A stretch of DNA of 64,000 nucleotides from Duganella rivi (GTDB lineage: Bacteria > Pseudomonadota > Gammaproteobacteria > Burkholderiales > Burkholderiaceae_D): NCBI RefSeq assembly GCF_009857435.1, contig NZ_WWCK01000002.1, forward strand, positions 372,001 to 436,000, given 5' to 3'. The position numbers and the translations under genes are program-made. This document shows positions 26,170 to 37,471 of the stretch, piece by piece (position 1 is the stretch's first letter; each line of letters starts with the position of its first letter). Below the pieces are notes generated by a model. The model searched no databases, was not told the origin of the DNA, and saw only the letters and a program-made list of their open reading frames with translations.

Positions 26170-26778
26170 ATGAAAAAAATCATACTAGCGATGCTGATCG
26201 CACTAGGCTGGCAGCAGGCCGCCATGGCCGGCTTTGCCGAGGGCGCCACGGCCTACAACAGCAAGAATTACGCAGTAGCCTTGAAGGAAATCCGGCCGCT
26301 GGCGCAATCCGGCAATGCCGATGCCGAGCATTTGATGGGCCTGATGTATTACATGGGCCGCGGCGTGCCGCAGGATTACAAGACAGCGCTGGAATGGCAC
26401 CGCAAGGCCGCGCTCAAGGGCAAGGCCGATGCGCAGTATGTGGTGGGCGCGATGTATTACACCGGCAATGCGGTGATTCAGGATCACAAGCAGGCGGTGT
26501 CGTGGTTCCGCAAGGCGGCCGAGCAGGGCCACCCGGATGCGCAGCAGGTGCTGGGGCTGATGTATCGCTACCACATCGGCGGCATGCCGCAGGATAACGT
26601 GATTGCCTATATGTTGTGGAATCTGGCGGCAGCCGGCGGCTCGGCCAACGCGGCCGAACAGCGCGCGATTGTGCTCAAGAGCCTGACGCCGGAGCAGATT
26701 GAGGAAGGGCAGGCCTTGTCGGCCGCGTGGCGGGTTAATACTCCGCTACCTCAGAAGTCCCGGACTGGCGGCGGCTGA
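26170..26778 (+). CDS. Secreted Sel1-repeat protein
   Basis: A 202-residue exported protein with signal peptide (about 1-20, ending AMA) and about three to four Sel1-like (TPR-type) repeats, e.g. MGLMYYMGRGVPQDYKTALE and the related copy GAMYYTGNAVIQDHKQAV. Such repeats make protein-protein scaffolds; no partner is evident. It follows the GIN-domain gene by 5 bases. Confidence 0.87.
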   Translation: MKKIILAMLIALGWQQAAMAGFAEGATAYNSKNYAVALKEIRPLAQSGNADAEHLMGLMYYMGRGVPQDYKTALEWHRKAALKGKADAQYVVGAMYYTGNAVIQDHKQAVSWFRKAAEQGHPDAQQVLGLMYRYHIGGMPQDNVIAYMLWNLAAAGGSANAAEQRAIVLKSLTPEQIEEGQALSAAWRVNTPLPQKSRTGGG

Positions 26779-26835
26779 TACCCCCGCGACGGATCGCCGA
26801 GCGGGGTAAAATCGTACTTTCCTTGAAAGGCGATT

Positions 26836-27816
26836 ATGCGCGCGATTGAAATCACCCAACCCGGCCCGGCCGATGTCCTGAAACTCTGCGAACGCCCGAT
26901 GCCGGTAGTCAAAGCCGGCGAAGTGCTGATTAAAGTACATGCAGCCGGCGTCAACCGGCCTGACGTGTTCCAGCGCATGGGCAATTACGCGCCGCCGCCG
27001 GGTGCTTCCGACATCCCCGGCCTCGAAGTGGCCGGCGAAATTGTCGACGGCGACCTCGATTACACCACCCTCGATATCGGCGACCATGTCTGCGCTTTGG
27101 TGCAGGGCGGCGGCTATGCCGAGTACGTTGTTGCGCCGGTGCAGCAAGTTTTACCGGTGCCAAAAGGGTGGTCGATGCTGGAAGCGGCCACAATCCCGGA
27201 AAATTACTTCACAGTCTGGAGCAACGTTTTTGACCGTGCCAAACTGTCCGCCGGTGAAACTTTACTAGTCCAGGGCGGCAGCTCCGGCATCGGCGTGACG
27301 GCCATCCAATTGGCGTCCGCGATGGGCCACCGGGTGTTCGCCACCGCAGGCAGCGACGACAAGGTCGCGGCCTGCGTGGCGCTCGGCGCCGAGCGCGGCA
27401 TCAACTATAAAACCGAGGATTTCGGCACCGTGGTCAAGTCGCTCACCAACGACCGCGGCGTCGATGTCATTTTGGACATGGTGGCCGGAGACTACCTGCC
27501 ACGCGAGCTTTCCTGCCTTGCAGACGATGGCCGCATCGCCATCATCGCCACCCTGGGCGGCGGCAAGGCCACGCTGGACATGGGGCAGGTGCTGCGCCGC
27601 CGGCTGACCGTAACCGGCTCCACCTTGCGTCCGCGCTCGGCCGAATTCAAGGGCGAGATCGCGCGCAAGCTCAAAGAGAAAGTCTGGCCGATGATGGCCG
27701 AGCGCAAACTCAAGCCGGTGATCCATACCGTCTTCCCGCTGGAGCAGGCGGCCGCCGCGCACGCGCTCATGGAGAGCAGCTCGCACGTCGGGAAAATCAT
27801 GTTACAGGTGATTTGA
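26836..27816 (+). CDS. NAD(P)H-quinone oxidoreductase, PIG3/Qor type
   Basis: A 326-residue zinc-independent medium-chain dehydrogenase/reductase, likely cytosolic and NADPH-dependent, acting on quinones. The N-terminal GroES-like domain contains VKVHAAGVNRPDVFQR-like motif (KVHAAGVNRPDVFQ) and lacks the zinc-binding cysteines. The Rossmann motif is VQGGSSGIGVTAIQLA. The length and the segment TGSTLRPRS match PIG3-type quinone oxidoreductases. It stands just upstream of tpiA as in many Burkholderiales. Confidence 0.9.
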   Translation: MRAIEITQPGPADVLKLCERPMPVVKAGEVLIKVHAAGVNRPDVFQRMGNYAPPPGASDIPGLEVAGEIVDGDLDYTTLDIGDHVCALVQGGGYAEYVVAPVQQVLPVPKGWSMLEAATIPENYFTVWSNVFDRAKLSAGETLLVQGGSSGIGVTAIQLASAMGHRVFATAGSDDKVAACVALGAERGINYKTEDFGTVVKSLTNDRGVDVILDMVAGDYLPRELSCLADDGRIAIIATLGGGKATLDMGQVLRRRLTVTGSTLRPRSAEFKGEIARKLKEKVWPMMAERKLKPVIHTVFPLEQAAAAHALMESSSHVGKIMLQVI

Positions 27817-27862
27817 TAGGCATTTCGTTGTAAAATGCGTAGTAAATTTACGGTTTTTGCTA

Positions 27863-27899
27863 GCCGGGGATTCGCTTTGCCTGTTTGACCCGGCCATTT
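27863..27899 (+). terminator. Possible terminator after quinone oxidoreductase gene
   Basis: GCCGGG (27863-27868) can pair with CCCGGC (27889-27894) across a 20-base loop and is followed by CATTTTT. The long loop makes this only a weak candidate. Confidence 0.35.
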
Positions 27900-27942
27900 T
27901 TGGCGCGGTAAAATGGCGGGTTGATTAATTTTTAGGCTAGCT

Positions 27943-28689
27943 ATGCGTCGCAAACTCGTAATCGGTAACTGGAAAATGAACGGCAGCCGCGCCGGTAACA
28001 CGGCACTGCTGTCCGGCATTGTTGCCGGCTTGAACGATTTTGGCGCGGACTGCGCGGTGTGTGTGCCGGCGCCGTATCTGGCGCAGGCGCAAACCGAGCT
28101 GGAGGGCACTGCGGTGGCGTGGGGGGCGCAAGACGTATCTATTCACGCCAGTGGCGCGTACACTGGTGAAGTATCGGCAGCGATGCTGCTGGACTTCGGC
28201 GCACAATATGTGTTGTGCGGCCACTCGGAGCGCCGCGCCTACCATGGCGAGAGCAGCGAGCTGGTGGCGCAAAAGGTGGTGGCGGCTCTGGCTGCCGGTC
28301 TGACCCCGGTAGCATGCTTCGGCGAAACGCTGGCGCAGCGCGAAGCAGGGGAGACCGAGGCAGTGATCTGCGGCCAGCTGCAGGCGGTGCTCGATGTATT
28401 GACGCCGGAGCAAGTGGCGAAAGTGGTGCTGGCTTACGAGCCAGTCTGGGCGATCGGCACCGGCAAAACTGCCACGCCACAAATCGCGCAGGCGGCGCAC
28501 CAATTCCTGCGTGCCCGCCTGGCGCAGAAAAATGCGGCAGTAGCGCAAAATGTGCAGATTCTCTACGGCGGCAGCATGAAGCCGGAGAATGCAAAAGAAT
28601 TGATGGCTCAGCCGGATATTGACGGCGGCTTGATTGGCGGTGCAGCTTTAAATCCGACTGATTTTCTCGGGATTATTCAGGCCGTATAA
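27943..28689 (+). CDS. tpiA: Triosephosphate isomerase
   Basis: A 248-residue glycolytic enzyme that interconverts dihydroxyacetone phosphate and glyceraldehyde 3-phosphate in the cytosol. The catalytic residues are in place: K11 in GNWKMNG, H94 in CGHSERR and E166 in [14 protein letters not shown]. The phosphate-binding end YGGSMKPEN is intact, and the length is standard. The order tpiA-secG-tRNA-Leu-nuoA is conserved in betaproteobacteria. Confidence 0.98.
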   Translation: MRRKLVIGNWKMNGSRAGNTALLSGIVAGLNDFGADCAVCVPAPYLAQAQTELEGTAVAWGAQDVSIHASGAYTGEVSAAMLLDFGAQYVLCGHSERRAYHGESSELVAQKVVAALAAGLTPVACFGETLAQREAGETEAVICGQLQAVLDVLTPEQVAKVVLAYEPVWAIGTGKTATPQIAQAAHQFLRARLAQKNAAVAQNVQILYGGSMKPENAKELMAQPDIDGGLIGGAALNPTDFLGIIQAV

Positions 28690-28738
28690 AGCAGTAGAAA
28701 CAAAACGATACAAAACTTTTATTTTGGAATGGAATAAC

Positions 28739-29122
28739 ATGGGCAGCTTGTTCAATCTGGTTATCGTAGTGCAGGTCATTTCGGCTATCGCCATTATCGG
28801 CTTGGTGTTGTTGCAGCACGGCAAGGGCGCCGACATGGGTGCGGCCTTCGGTTCCGGCGCGTCCGGCAGCCTGTTTGGCGCCACCGGCTCCTCGAACTTC
28901 ATGTCCAAGTCGACCGGCGTGGCAGCGGCGATCTTCTTCAGCGCCACCCTGGCCCTGTCGTACATCACCACCCACCAGGTTAATAATGTGAGCGGCGGTG
29001 TGATGGATAAGGCGATCCCGGCAGCACCGGCAGCACCAGTTGCCGCGCCAGCAAGCGCACCTGCTGCGCCGGCCGCGCCAGCTGCTTCGGCACCGGCGCC
29101 TGCAAACTCGATCCCAAAGTAA
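28739..29122 (+). CDS. secG: Protein-export membrane protein SecG
   Basis: A 127-residue subunit of the SecYEG translocon. Two transmembrane helices (about 4-24 and 54-74) flank the conserved loop with QHGKGADMGAAFG and GASGSLFGATG. The tail (about 90-127) is a low-complexity Ala/Pro stretch, common in betaproteobacterial SecG. The start at 28739 gives the family N-terminus MGSLFNLV; an upstream in-frame ATG would add five residues. Confidence 0.96.
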   Translation: MGSLFNLVIVVQVISAIAIIGLVLLQHGKGADMGAAFGSGASGSLFGATGSSNFMSKSTGVAAAIFFSATLALSYITTHQVNNVSGGVMDKAIPAAPAAPVAAPASAPAAPAAPAASAPAPANSIPK

Positions 29123-29256
29123 TATAATCTTGTAGTAAATTCGTCGTTGTTGATAATTTTTTAAGTTGTTTGCTCAATGTTTTGGCAGTATCTTAGTGAG
29201 CAGCAAAATAATTAAAAGATTTATCGTTTTTCTTCTTGTTTTGACGCAATACGGCA

Positions 29257-29285
29257 TTAACAACCGCGTAAAAACGAAGTAAAAT
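29257..29285 (+). promoter_or_regulatory. Sigma-70 promoter of tRNA-Leu
   Basis: TTAACA (29257-29262), a 17-base spacer and TAAAAT (29280-29285), each one base off consensus. This would start transcription about 5 bases before the mature tRNA end. Confidence 0.6.
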
Positions 29286-29296
29286 AACGGCCTTAT

Positions 29297-29381
29297 GCCG
29301 ACGTGGTGAAATTGGTAGACACGCTATCTTGAGGGGGTAGTGGCGCAAGCTGTACGAGTTCGAGTCTCGTCGTCGGCACCA
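29297..29381 (+). tRNA. tRNA-Leu (anticodon GAG)
   Basis: An 85-base class II tRNA. The acceptor stem GCCGACG (29297-29303) pairs with CGTCGGC (29371-29377), with discriminator A and an encoded CCA end at 29379-29381. The anticodon arm is CTATC-TTGAGGG-GGTAG, with GAG at 29331-29333. The variable arm is long, as required for leucine, and the T-arm is GAG-TTCGAGT-CTC-like. It reads CUC and CUU codons. Confidence 0.97.
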
Positions 29382-29389
29382 GAATATAG

Positions 29390-29421
29390 GCCAGCAAGGG
29401 TGGTACCAAGCTGGCTTTTTT
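29390..29421 (+). terminator. Intrinsic terminator after tRNA-Leu
   Basis: GCCAGC (29390-29395) and GCTGGC (29410-29415) flank a 14-base loop and are followed by six T residues. It separates the tRNA transcript from the nuo operon. Confidence 0.75.
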
Positions 29422-29539
29422 ACGAGGATGTGTCGTTCGATCCTGGTCTTCAGTAATACGATTGGGGCGAACGTTAAGCGCACCGCAAAACACCGCGATG
29501 TGTCCTTTCAACTGACCGTTCAACATAAGCTCATCAATC

Positions 29540-29899
29540 GTGAACCTCGAAAATTATCTCCCCGTTCTCTTGTTCATCCTCGTCGGTCTCGGCGTAGGTA
29601 TCGCTCCCCAAGTTCTGGGCCACATCCTTGGTCCTAAAAAGCCTGACGCAGCAAAACTCTCCCCGTATGAATGCGGCTTCGAAGCGTTCGAAGACGCGCG
29701 CATGAAATTCGACGTGCGTTACTACCTCGTCGCGATTCTCTTTATTTTGTTCGATCTGGAAACGGCATTCTTCTTCCCTTGGGGCGTATCCATGCGCGAA
29801 CTGGGCTGGCAGGGTTTCGTGACGATGATGGTGTTCATCGCCGAATTCGTGGTCGGTTTTTGGTATATCTGGAAGAAAGGTGCCCTTGATTGGGAATAA
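29540..29899 (+). CDS. nuoA: NADH-quinone oxidoreductase subunit A
   Basis: A 119-residue membrane subunit of complex I with three helices. The loop [22 protein letters not shown] is characteristic (conserved cysteine in YECGF). The start is GTG at 29540. It is the first of fourteen nuo genes in standard order. No clear promoter is visible in the 118 bases after the tRNA terminator, although one must lie there if the terminator is effective. Confidence 0.97.
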   Translation: MNLENYLPVLLFILVGLGVGIAPQVLGHILGPKKPDAAKLSPYECGFEAFEDARMKFDVRYYLVAILFILFDLETAFFFPWGVSMRELGWQGFVTMMVFIAEFVVGFWYIWKKGALDWE

Positions 29900-29902
29900 G
29901 CC

Positions 29903-30379
29903 ATGGCTATTGAAGGCGTATTAAACGAAGGTTTCATCACCACCTCGGCCGACAAGCTGATCAACTGGGCGCGTACGGGTTCGATGTTCCCGATGACGTT
30001 CGGTCTGGCCTGCTGCGCAGTCGAAATGATGCACGTGGGCGCAGCCCGTTACGACATGGACCGCTTCGGCGTGGTGTTCCGTCCATCGCCACGTCAATCC
30101 GACGTGATGATCGTGGCCGGCACGCTGTGCAACAAGATGGCCCCGGCACTGCGCAAGGTCTACGACCAGATGCCAGAGCCGCGCTGGGTCATCTCGATGG
30201 GTTCCTGCGCCAACGGCGGCGGCTACTATCACTACTCCTACTCCGTCGTGCGCGGCTGCGATCGCATCGTGCCGGTCGACGTGTACGTGCCAGGCTGTCC
30301 TCCAACTGCTGAAGCCCTGTTGTACGGCATCATGCAGCTGCAGAACAAGATCAAGCGCACCAACACCATCGCACGCTAA
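29903..30379 (+). CDS. nuoB: NADH-quinone oxidoreductase subunit B
   Basis: A 158-residue peripheral subunit of complex I that carries the terminal [4Fe-4S] cluster N2 next to the quinone site. The ligand motifs [25 protein letters not shown] and [14 protein letters not shown] are complete. It lies 3 bases after nuoA and is the short form without N-terminal extension usual in betaproteobacteria. Confidence 0.98.
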   Translation: MAIEGVLNEGFITTSADKLINWARTGSMFPMTFGLACCAVEMMHVGAARYDMDRFGVVFRPSPRQSDVMIVAGTLCNKMAPALRKVYDQMPEPRWVISMGSCANGGGYYHYSYSVVRGCDRIVPVDVYVPGCPPTAEALLYGIMQLQNKIKRTNTIAR

Positions 30380-30396
30380 CGGGGGCGCTACAAGAA

Positions 30397-30987
30397 ATGA
30401 CTACTCATCTGGAAAAACTCCAAACCGCCCTCGGCACTGCCCTGGGCGATCGCGTTACTACGGTCGTTGCGCTGGGCGAAATCACCTTGACGGTGAAGGC
30501 CGCCGACTACTACGGCGTGATGCAAACGCTGCGCGACGACAAATCGCTGGGCTTCGATCAGCTGATCGACCTGTGCGGCGTGGACTACCTGAACTACGGT
30601 GACGGTGCATGGGACGGCCAGCGTTTTGCTGCAGTCGTCCATTTGCTGTCTGTGAAGAACAACTGGCGCGTGCGCGTGCGCGCATTCTGCGCCGACGACG
30701 ACATGCCGCTGCTGCCGTCCGTGACCCCGCTGTGGCGCGCGGTCAACTGGTACGAGCGCGAAGCGTTCGACATGTTCGGCATCCTGTTCGAAAACCACAA
30801 CGACCTGCGCCGCATCCTGACCGACTACGGTTTCATCGGCCACCCGTTCCGCAAAGACTTCCCGGTGTCGGGCTACGTCGAAATGCGCTACGACGCCGAT
30901 CAAAAGCGCGTGGTCTACCAGCCGGTCACGATCGAGCCGCGTGAAAACGTGCCGCGCGTGATCCGCGAAGAAAACTACGGGAAGTAA
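30397..30987 (+). CDS. nuoC: NADH-quinone oxidoreductase subunit C
   Basis: A 196-residue hydrophilic subunit (30-kDa type) of the complex I connecting module. The signature [16 protein letters not shown] continues into [20 protein letters not shown]. NuoC and NuoD are separate genes here, not fused as in Escherichia coli. The nuoD start is 4 bases downstream. Confidence 0.98.
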   Translation: MTTHLEKLQTALGTALGDRVTTVVALGEITLTVKAADYYGVMQTLRDDKSLGFDQLIDLCGVDYLNYGDGAWDGQRFAAVVHLLSVKNNWRVRVRAFCADDDMPLLPSVTPLWRAVNWYEREAFDMFGILFENHNDLRRILTDYGFIGHPFRKDFPVSGYVEMRYDADQKRVVYQPVTIEPRENVPRVIREENYGK

Positions 30988-30991
30988 GAAC

Positions 30992-32245
30992 ATGGCAGAA
31001 ATTAAAAACTACACCCTGAACTTCGGCCCGCAACACCCGGCCGCGCACGGCGTGCTGCGCCTGGTGCTGGAGCTGGACGGCGAGGTGATCCAGCGTGCCG
31101 ACCCGCACATCGGCCTGCTGCACCGCGGCACCGAGAAGCTGGCGGAACAGAAGACCTACCTGCAGTCGGTGCCGTACATGGACCGCTTGGACTACGTGTC
31201 GATGATGTGCAACGAGCACGCCTACGTCATGGCCATCGAAAAAATGCTGGGTATCGACGTGCCGCTGCGCGCGCAATACATCCGCGTGATGTTCGACGAA
31301 ATGACCCGTATCCTGAACCACCTGATGTGGCTGGGCGCGCACGCGCTGGACGTCGGTGCCATGGGCCCGTTCCTGTACTGCTTCCGCGACCGCGAAGACC
31401 TGTTCGACTGCTACGAAGCAGTGTCGGGCGCGCGGATGCACGCGGCTTACTACCGTCCGGGCGGCGTCTACCGCGACCTGCCGGATGCAATGCCGCAGCA
31501 CAAGCCATCGATCATCCGTTCGGCCAAGGCCATCGACAAGCTCAACGAAGACCGTCAAGGTTCGATGCTGGACTTCATCGAAGCCTTCACCAACCGTTTC
31601 CCGACCTACGTAGACGAATACGAAACCCTGCTGACCGACAACCGTATCTGGAAACAGCGTACCGTTGGCATCGGCGTGGTGGCGCCGGAAGATGCACTGG
31701 CGATGGGCTTCACCGGCGCCATGCTGCGCGGTTCGGGCATCCAGTGGGACTTGCGCAAGCACCAGCCGTACGAAGTGTACGACCTGATGGACTTCGATAT
31801 TCCTATCGGCACCAACGGCGACTGCTACGACCGCTATCTGGTCCGCGTGGAAGAACTGCGCCAGTCGAACAAGATTATCAAGCAGTGCGTTGAATGGCTG
31901 CGTAACAATCCAGGTCCGGTCATGACCAGCAACCGCAAGGTTGCCCCGCCTAACCGCGTGGACATGAAGACCAACATGGAATCGCTGATCCACCACTTCA
32001 AGCTGTTCACCGAGGGCTTCCACGTGCCTCCAGGCGAAGCTTACGCAGCGGTGGAACATCCGAAGGGCGAATTCGGCGTCTACCTGATGTCCGACGGCGC
32101 TAACAAGCCATACCGCGTGAAACTGCGCGCTCCAGACTACGCACACTTGCAGTCGCTGGATGAAATGGCGCGTGGCCACATGATTGCCGACGCTGTGACC
32201 ATCATTGGCACGCAAGACATCGTGTTCGGCAGTATTGACCGCTAA
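30992..32245 (+). CDS. nuoD: NADH-quinone oxidoreductase subunit D
   Basis: A 417-residue 49-kDa-type subunit that forms the quinone pocket together with NuoB. The N-terminal [14 protein letters not shown] and the segment [10 protein letters not shown] are present, and the C-terminus ends in DIVFGSIDR as usual. Length and motifs are standard. Confidence 0.98.
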   Translation: MAEIKNYTLNFGPQHPAAHGVLRLVLELDGEVIQRADPHIGLLHRGTEKLAEQKTYLQSVPYMDRLDYVSMMCNEHAYVMAIEKMLGIDVPLRAQYIRVMFDEMTRILNHLMWLGAHALDVGAMGPFLYCFRDREDLFDCYEAVSGARMHAAYYRPGGVYRDLPDAMPQHKPSIIRSAKAIDKLNEDRQGSMLDFIEAFTNRFPTYVDEYETLLTDNRIWKQRTVGIGVVAPEDALAMGFTGAMLRGSGIQWDLRKHQPYEVYDLMDFDIPIGTNGDCYDRYLVRVEELRQSNKIIKQCVEWLRNNPGPVMTSNRKVAPPNRVDMKTNMESLIHHFKLFTEGFHVPPGEAYAAVEHPKGEFGVYLMSDGANKPYRVKLRAPDYAHLQSLDEMARGHMIADAVTIIGTQDIVFGSIDR

Positions 32246-32262
32246 GTCCGAGAGGCAAAAGA

Positions 32263-32742
32263 ATGTTGTTATCTGAGCAGTGCTACAAAAAAATCGATCG
32301 CGAGCTGGCCAAGTACCCAGACGATCAGCGCCAATCGGCCGTGATGGCCGCGCTGGCGCACGCCCAGGTTGAACTGGGCTGGGTCTCGCCTGAAACCATG
32401 CAGGAACTGGCCGACTACATCCGCATGCCGGCCATCGCCGTGCAGGAAGTCGCGACTTTCTACAATATGTACAACCTGAAGCCGGTTGGTAAGCACAAGA
32501 TCACCGTGTGCACCAACCTGCCTTGCGCCCTGTCGGGCGGCGAGCGCGCGGCGCACCACCTGAAACAGAAGCTGGGCATCGACTACCGTGACACCACGGA
32601 AGACGGCGAGTTCACGCTGATGGAAGGCGAGTGCATGGGCGCCTGCGGCGACGCACCGGTGCTGTTGGTGAACAACCACCGCATGTGCAGCTTCATGACC
32701 AACGATAAGATCGACTCCCTGGTGGAGGAATTGAAGAAATGA
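32263..32742 (+). CDS. nuoE: NADH-quinone oxidoreductase subunit E
   Basis: A 159-residue 24-kDa-type subunit of the NADH-input module with one [2Fe-2S] cluster (N1a). Its cysteine pairs are in VCTNLPCAL and [10 protein letters not shown]. The stop overlaps the nuoF start by 4 bases, which fits the 1:1 partnership of the two subunits. Confidence 0.98.
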   Translation: MLLSEQCYKKIDRELAKYPDDQRQSAVMAALAHAQVELGWVSPETMQELADYIRMPAIAVQEVATFYNMYNLKPVGKHKITVCTNLPCALSGGERAAHHLKQKLGIDYRDTTEDGEFTLMEGECMGACGDAPVLLVNNHRMCSFMTNDKIDSLVEELKK

Positions 32743-34034
32743 CGTCACTCCACGACCGACACATTGATCCCGTCATCCTGGCCGGCCTGAATGGCGATAA
32801 CTGGCACCTGGAAGACTACGTCAAGCGCGGTGGCTACAGCGCACTGCGCCGTATCATCGAAGAAAAAATCACCCCGGAACAAATCATCGCCGACCTCAAA
32901 GCGTCGTCGCTGCGCGGCCGTGGTGGCGCGGGTTTCCCTACCGGCCTGAAGTGGAGCTTCATGCCGCGCCAGTTCCCGGGCCAGAAGTACCTGGTATGTA
33001 ACTCAGATGAGGGCGAACCAGGCACTTTCAAGGACCGCGACATCCTGCGCTACAACCCGCACGCGCTGATCGAGGGCATGGCCATTGGCGCGTACGCCAT
33101 GGGCATCACCGTCGGCTACAACTACATCCACGGCGAAATCTTCGAGGTGTACACCCGCTTTGAAGAAGCGCTGGAAGAGGCACGCGCTGCCGGCTTCCTG
33201 GGCGACAAGATCATGGGCAGCGAGTTCAGCTTCCAGCTGCACGCGCACCACGGCTACGGCGCCTACATCTGCGGCGAAGAAACCGCGCTGCTGGAATCGC
33301 TGGAAGGCAAAAAAGGCCAGCCGCGCTTCAAGCCGCCGTTCCCTGCGTCGTTCGGCCTGTACGGCAAGCCGACCACCATCAACAACACCGAGACCTTCGC
33401 TGCGGTTCCGTTCATCCTGAACATGGGCCCGGAGAAGTACCTGGCGATTGGCCGTCCAAACAACGGCGGCTCGAAGATCTTCTCGATCTCGGGCGACGTT
33501 GAGCGTCCAGGCAACTACGAAGTTCCACTGGGCACCCCGTTTGCCAAGCTGCTGGAACTGGCAGGCGGCATGCGCGGCGGTAAAAAGATCAAGGCAGTCA
33601 TCCCTGGCGGTTCGTCCGCTCCAGTGGTGCGCGGCGAGATCATGATGCAAACCGACCTCGACTACGATTCGATCGCGAAAGCGGGTTCGATGCTGGGTTC
33701 GGGCGCGGTCATCGTCATGGACGAAACCCGCTGCATGGTCAAGGCGATGGAACGCCTGGCCTACTTCTACTTTGAAGAGTCGTGCGGTCAGTGCACCCCA
33801 TGCCGTGAAGGCACCGGCTGGATGTACCGCATGATCCACCGTATCGAAAACGGTCAGGGCCGCAAGTCGGATCTGGACGTGTTGAACTCGATCTGCGACA
33901 ACATCCAGGGCCGCACGATTTGCGCGCTGGGCGACGCGGCAGCAATGCCTATGCGTGCGTTCATCAAGCAATTCCGCGAAGAATTTGAACATCATATCGA
34001 GCACAAGCAATGCTGCGTGCCCGCTTATATCTAA
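32739..34034 (+). CDS. nuoF: NADH-quinone oxidoreductase subunit F
   Basis: A 431-residue 51-kDa-type subunit that binds NADH and FMN and carries cluster N3. The nucleotide-binding loop is [14 protein letters not shown], the FMN region includes [14 protein letters not shown], and the [4Fe-4S] ligands are in [13 protein letters not shown] plus a downstream cysteine in TICALGDAA. It is the electron entry point of the complex. Confidence 0.98.
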   Translation: MTSLHDRHIDPVILAGLNGDNWHLEDYVKRGGYSALRRIIEEKITPEQIIADLKASSLRGRGGAGFPTGLKWSFMPRQFPGQKYLVCNSDEGEPGTFKDRDILRYNPHALIEGMAIGAYAMGITVGYNYIHGEIFEVYTRFEEALEEARAAGFLGDKIMGSEFSFQLHAHHGYGAYICGEETALLESLEGKKGQPRFKPPFPASFGLYGKPTTINNTETFAAVPFILNMGPEKYLAIGRPNNGGSKIFSISGDVERPGNYEVPLGTPFAKLLELAGGMRGGKKIKAVIPGGSSAPVVRGEIMMQTDLDYDSIAKAGSMLGSGAVIVMDETRCMVKAMERLAYFYFEESCGQCTPCREGTGWMYRMIHRIENGQGRKSDLDVLNSICDNIQGRTICALGDAAAMPMRAFIKQFREEFEHHIEHKQCCVPAYI

Positions 34035-34055
34035 GCGTCACAGGTAACGATCACC

Positions 34056-36374
34056 ATGGTTGAAATCGAAATAGACGGCAAAAAAGTCGAAGTCCCTGCT
34101 GGTAGCATGGTGATGGACGCCGCCAACAAACTGGGAACCTACATTCCGCACTTCTGCTATCACAAGAAATTGTCGATCGCAGCAAACTGCCGTATGTGCC
34201 TCGTCGAAGTGGAAAAGGCGCCTAAGCCTTTGCCAGCATGCGCAACGCCGGTCTCGGCAGGCATGATTGTGCGTTCCGCTTCCGACAAGGCCGTACAGGC
34301 ACAGAAGTCGGTGATGGAATTCCTGCTGATTAACCACCCGCTGGACTGCCCGATCTGCGATCAGGGCGGCGAGTGCCAACTGCAAGACTTGGCAGTGGGC
34401 TACGGCAAGGGCGAATCGCGCTACGAAGAAGACAAGCGCGTGGTAGCTCCTAAAGATGCCGGCCCGCTGGTCTCGATGCAAGAGATGGCGCGCTGCATCC
34501 AGTGCACCCGTTGCGTACGCTTTGGCCAGGAAGTGGCCGGCGTGATGGAACTGGGCATGATCGGCCGCGGCGAACACTCGGAAATCACCGCGTTCGTCGG
34601 CCAGACCGTGAACTCGGAAATGTCCGGCAACATGATCGACCTGTGCCCAGTGGGCGCACTGACCTCGAAGCCATTCCGCTACAGCGCCCGTACCTGGGAA
34701 CTGTCGCGCCGTAAATCGGTCTCGCCGCACGACGGCCTCGGCGCCAACCTGATCGTTCAGGTTAAAGGCGGCAAGGTCAAGCGCGTGCTGCCGCTGGAAA
34801 ACGACGCCGTCAACGAGTGCTGGATTTCCGACAAGGACCGCTTCTCGTACGAAGGTCTGGACACCGCCGACCGTCTGACCCAGCCAATGCTGAAGCAGGG
34901 CGGCGAGTGGAAAGAAGTCGATTGGCAGACCGCGCTGGAATACGTGGCGCACGGCCTGAAAAACATCAAGCACGAACACGGCGCCAACGCACTGGCATCG
35001 GTCGCTACCCAGCACTCGACGCTGGAAGAGCTGCACCTGCTGCAAAAGCTGACCCGCGCCATGGGTTCGGACAGCGTGGAAACCCGCCTGCGTCAAAGCG
35101 ATTTCTCGCTGGACGTAACCCCATGGCTGGGCATGTCGATCACCGAATTCGGCGCGCTGAACCGCGCTTTCGTGATCGGTTCGTTCCTGCGCAAAGATCA
35201 CCCGCTGCTGGCCACGCGTCTGCGTACCGCAGTGAAGGGCGGCGCCAAGCTGTCGATCCTGCACGCAACCGACGACGACCTGCTGATGAACGTCGCCAAC
35301 AAGATGATCGTTGCTCCATCGGAGTGGCTGTCGGCGCTGTCGCAAGTGGTGGTGGCCGTAGCGAAAGCCAAAGAAGTGGCAGCTCCTGCCGGCTTCGAAG
35401 GCGTACAAGCTTCGGACGCGGCTACCGCGATCGCTGCATCGCTGCTGTCGGGCGAGAACAAGGGCGTGTTCCTGGGCAACGCTGCAACCCAGCACCCACA
35501 AGCTGCCGCGCTGCACGCAGCCGCACAGTGGATCGCTGAGCAAACCGGCGCCAAGCTGGGCTACCTGACCGAAGCGGCCAACACCGTTGGTTCCTACATC
35601 GTCAACGCCAACGGCGGCAAGGCGCCAGCCTTCACCGAGCCTAAGCAAGCCTACCTGCTGCTGAACGCCGAGCCGGAACTGGACGCGTACAACCCGCAAG
35701 CCGCCGTCGCCGCGCTGAAAAAAGCCGAGATGGTGGTTGTGATGTCCGCCTACAAGCACGGCATGGACTACGCCGACGTGCTGCTGCCGATTTCGCCATT
35801 CAGCGAAACCTCGGGCACCTTCGTCAACGCCGAAGGCCGCGCACAAAGCTTCAACGGCACCGTCAAGCCGCTGCTGGAAACCCGTCCTGCGTGGAAAGTG
35901 CTGCGCGTACTGGGCAACATCCTCGGCCTGAGCGGTTTCGACTACGACACCTCGGAAGCGATCCGCGACGAAGTCATCGGCGCCGGCGTGACCGACCTGT
36001 CGGGCAAGCTGAACAACGTCAGCAAAGTTGCGCTGACCGCAGCCACTTCCGTGTCGACCGGCACCGAACGTATCGCTGATGTACCGATCTACTTTGCCGA
36101 CGCCGTGGTGCGCCGCGCCGAGTCGCTGCAGAAGATGGCCGATGCGGCTGCGCCTCAAGCGCACCTGTCGACCACCCTGGCGCAGCAATTGGGTGTTGCC
36201 GCTGGCGACAAGGTCAAAGTCACCCAAGGTTCCGGCAGCGCGATCCTGGTCGCCGCTGTTGACGCCAAACTGCCAGCCAACGCCGTGCGCGTGGCCGCTG
36301 CTCACGCATCGACCTCGGCACTGGGCGGCATGTTCGGTTCCATCACCGTAGAAAAAGCAGGAGAGGTGAAATAA
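34056..36374 (+). CDS. nuoG: NADH-quinone oxidoreductase subunit G
   Basis: A 772-residue 75-kDa-type subunit with several iron-sulfur clusters. The N-terminal ferredoxin-like domain has cysteines in HFCYHKK and [10 protein letters not shown]. The His-Cys cluster motif is [18 protein letters not shown], and a further [4Fe-4S] motif is [18 protein letters not shown] molybdopterin-oxidoreductase-like domain without cofactor function fills the rest. Its stop shares one base with the nuoH start codon. Confidence 0.98.
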   Translation: MVEIEIDGKKVEVPAGSMVMDAANKLGTYIPHFCYHKKLSIAANCRMCLVEVEKAPKPLPACATPVSAGMIVRSASDKAVQAQKSVMEFLLINHPLDCPICDQGGECQLQDLAVGYGKGESRYEEDKRVVAPKDAGPLVSMQEMARCIQCTRCVRFGQEVAGVMELGMIGRGEHSEITAFVGQTVNSEMSGNMIDLCPVGALTSKPFRYSARTWELSRRKSVSPHDGLGANLIVQVKGGKVKRVLPLENDAVNECWISDKDRFSYEGLDTADRLTQPMLKQGGEWKEVDWQTALEYVAHGLKNIKHEHGANALASVATQHSTLEELHLLQKLTRAMGSDSVETRLRQSDFSLDVTPWLGMSITEFGALNRAFVIGSFLRKDHPLLATRLRTAVKGGAKLSILHATDDDLLMNVANKMIVAPSEWLSALSQVVVAVAKAKEVAAPAGFEGVQASDAATAIAASLLSGENKGVFLGNAATQHPQAAALHAAAQWIAEQTGAKLGYLTEAANTVGSYIVNANGGKAPAFTEPKQAYLLLNAEPELDAYNPQAAVAALKKAEMVVVMSAYKHGMDYADVLLPISPFSETSGTFVNAEGRAQSFNGTVKPLLETRPAWKVLRVLGNILGLSGFDYDTSEAIRDEVIGAGVTDLSGKLNNVSKVALTAATSVSTGTERIADVPIYFADAVVRRAESLQKMADAAAPQAHLSTTLAQQLGVAAGDKVKVTQGSGSAILVAAVDAKLPANAVRVAAAHASTSALGGMFGSITVEKAGEVK

Positions 36375-37459
36375 TGGCTCTGCCTGAATTCGTCAATACC
36401 ATCAATACCCTGGGCGCGACCAGCGTGCTGGCGCCGGTTTGGCCAGCCGTCTGGGCCCTGATCCGCATCATCGTGGTGCTGCTGCCACTGATGGGTCTGG
36501 TTGCATACCTGACCCTGTGGGAACGTAAGTTCATCGGCTGGATCCAGATCCGCGTCGGCCCTAACCGCGTCGGCCCGATGGGTCTGCTGCAGCCGATCGC
36601 TGACGCGCTGAAACTGCTGTTCAAAGAGATCATTACCCCGGCCAAGGCTAACCCTGGCCTGTTCGTGATCGGCCCGATCATGACCATCATGCCGGCACTG
36701 GCATGCTGGGCAGTGGTGCCGTTCGGCCCTGAAGCAGTGCTGGCTAACGTCAACGCCGGCTTGCTGCTGCTGATGGCGATCACCTCGATGGAAGTCTACG
36801 GCATCATCATCGCCGGCTGGGCCTCGAACTCGAAGTACTCCTTCATGGGCGCAATGCGCGCCTCGGCACAGATGATCTCGTACGAGATCGCCATGGGCTT
36901 CGTGCTGGTGGTGGTGCTGATGGTGTCCGGTTCGCTGAACTTCATCGACATCGTCCAAGGCCAGCAGAAGGGCTTCGGCGCCGACAACGGCCTGAACTTC
37001 CTGTCGTGGAACTGGATTCCGCTGCTGCCGCTGTTCGTGGTCTACCTGACCTCCGGCCTGGCAGAGTGCAACCGCCACCCATTCGACGTGGTGGAGGGCG
37101 AGTCCGAGATCGTTGCGGGCCACATGGTTGAATACTCGGGCATGGCCTACGCCATGTTCATGCTGGCCGAATACGCCAACATGATCCTGATCGCAACCCT
37201 GGGCGCCATCATGTTCCTGGGCGGCTGGTCGGCGCCGTTTGCCTTCCTCGAATTCTGGGGCGGCTTCGGTGGCTTCTTCTGGTTGTTCGCGAAAGCGTTC
37301 TTCCTGGTGTCGGTCTTCATCTGGGTGCGCGGTACTTTCCCTCGCTACCGTTACGACCAGATCATGCGCTTGGGCTGGAAAGTATTCATCCCACTGACGC
37401 TGGTGTACCTGGTGATCGTGGCAGGCTGGATGCAGACCTCCTGGAATATCTGGAAGTAA
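36374..37459 (+). CDS. nuoH: NADH-quinone oxidoreductase subunit H
   Basis: A 361-residue membrane subunit at the junction of the two arms of complex I, lining the quinone channel. Motifs include [20 protein letters not shown] and the acidic loop [20 protein letters not shown]. About eight transmembrane helices are visible. Confidence 0.98.
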   Translation: MALPEFVNTINTLGATSVLAPVWPAVWALIRIIVVLLPLMGLVAYLTLWERKFIGWIQIRVGPNRVGPMGLLQPIADALKLLFKEIITPAKANPGLFVIGPIMTIMPALACWAVVPFGPEAVLANVNAGLLLLMAITSMEVYGIIIAGWASNSKYSFMGAMRASAQMISYEIAMGFVLVVVLMVSGSLNFIDIVQGQQKGFGADNGLNFLSWNWIPLLPLFVVYLTSGLAECNRHPFDVVEGESEIVAGHMVEYSGMAYAMFMLAEYANMILIATLGAIMFLGGWSAPFAFLEFWGGFGGFFWLFAKAFFLVSVFIWVRGTFPRYRYDQIMRLGWKVFIPLTLVYLVIVAGWMQTSWNIWK

Positions 37460-37471
37460 GGAATAGAGAAA

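Noticed and set aside
28979..29122. Ala/Pro-rich tail of SecG as sign of frameshift
   Set aside because: Low-complexity tails are usual in betaproteobacterial SecG, and the frame and stop are clean.
29297..29381. tRNA-Leu as attachment site of a genomic island
   Set aside because: No integrase, phage gene or repeated tRNA 3' end is seen; the downstream genes are the core nuo operon.
34038..36305. Antisense open frame of 755 codons opposite nuoG
   Set aside because: Same reason; the sense strand encodes a complete NuoG with all cluster ligands.
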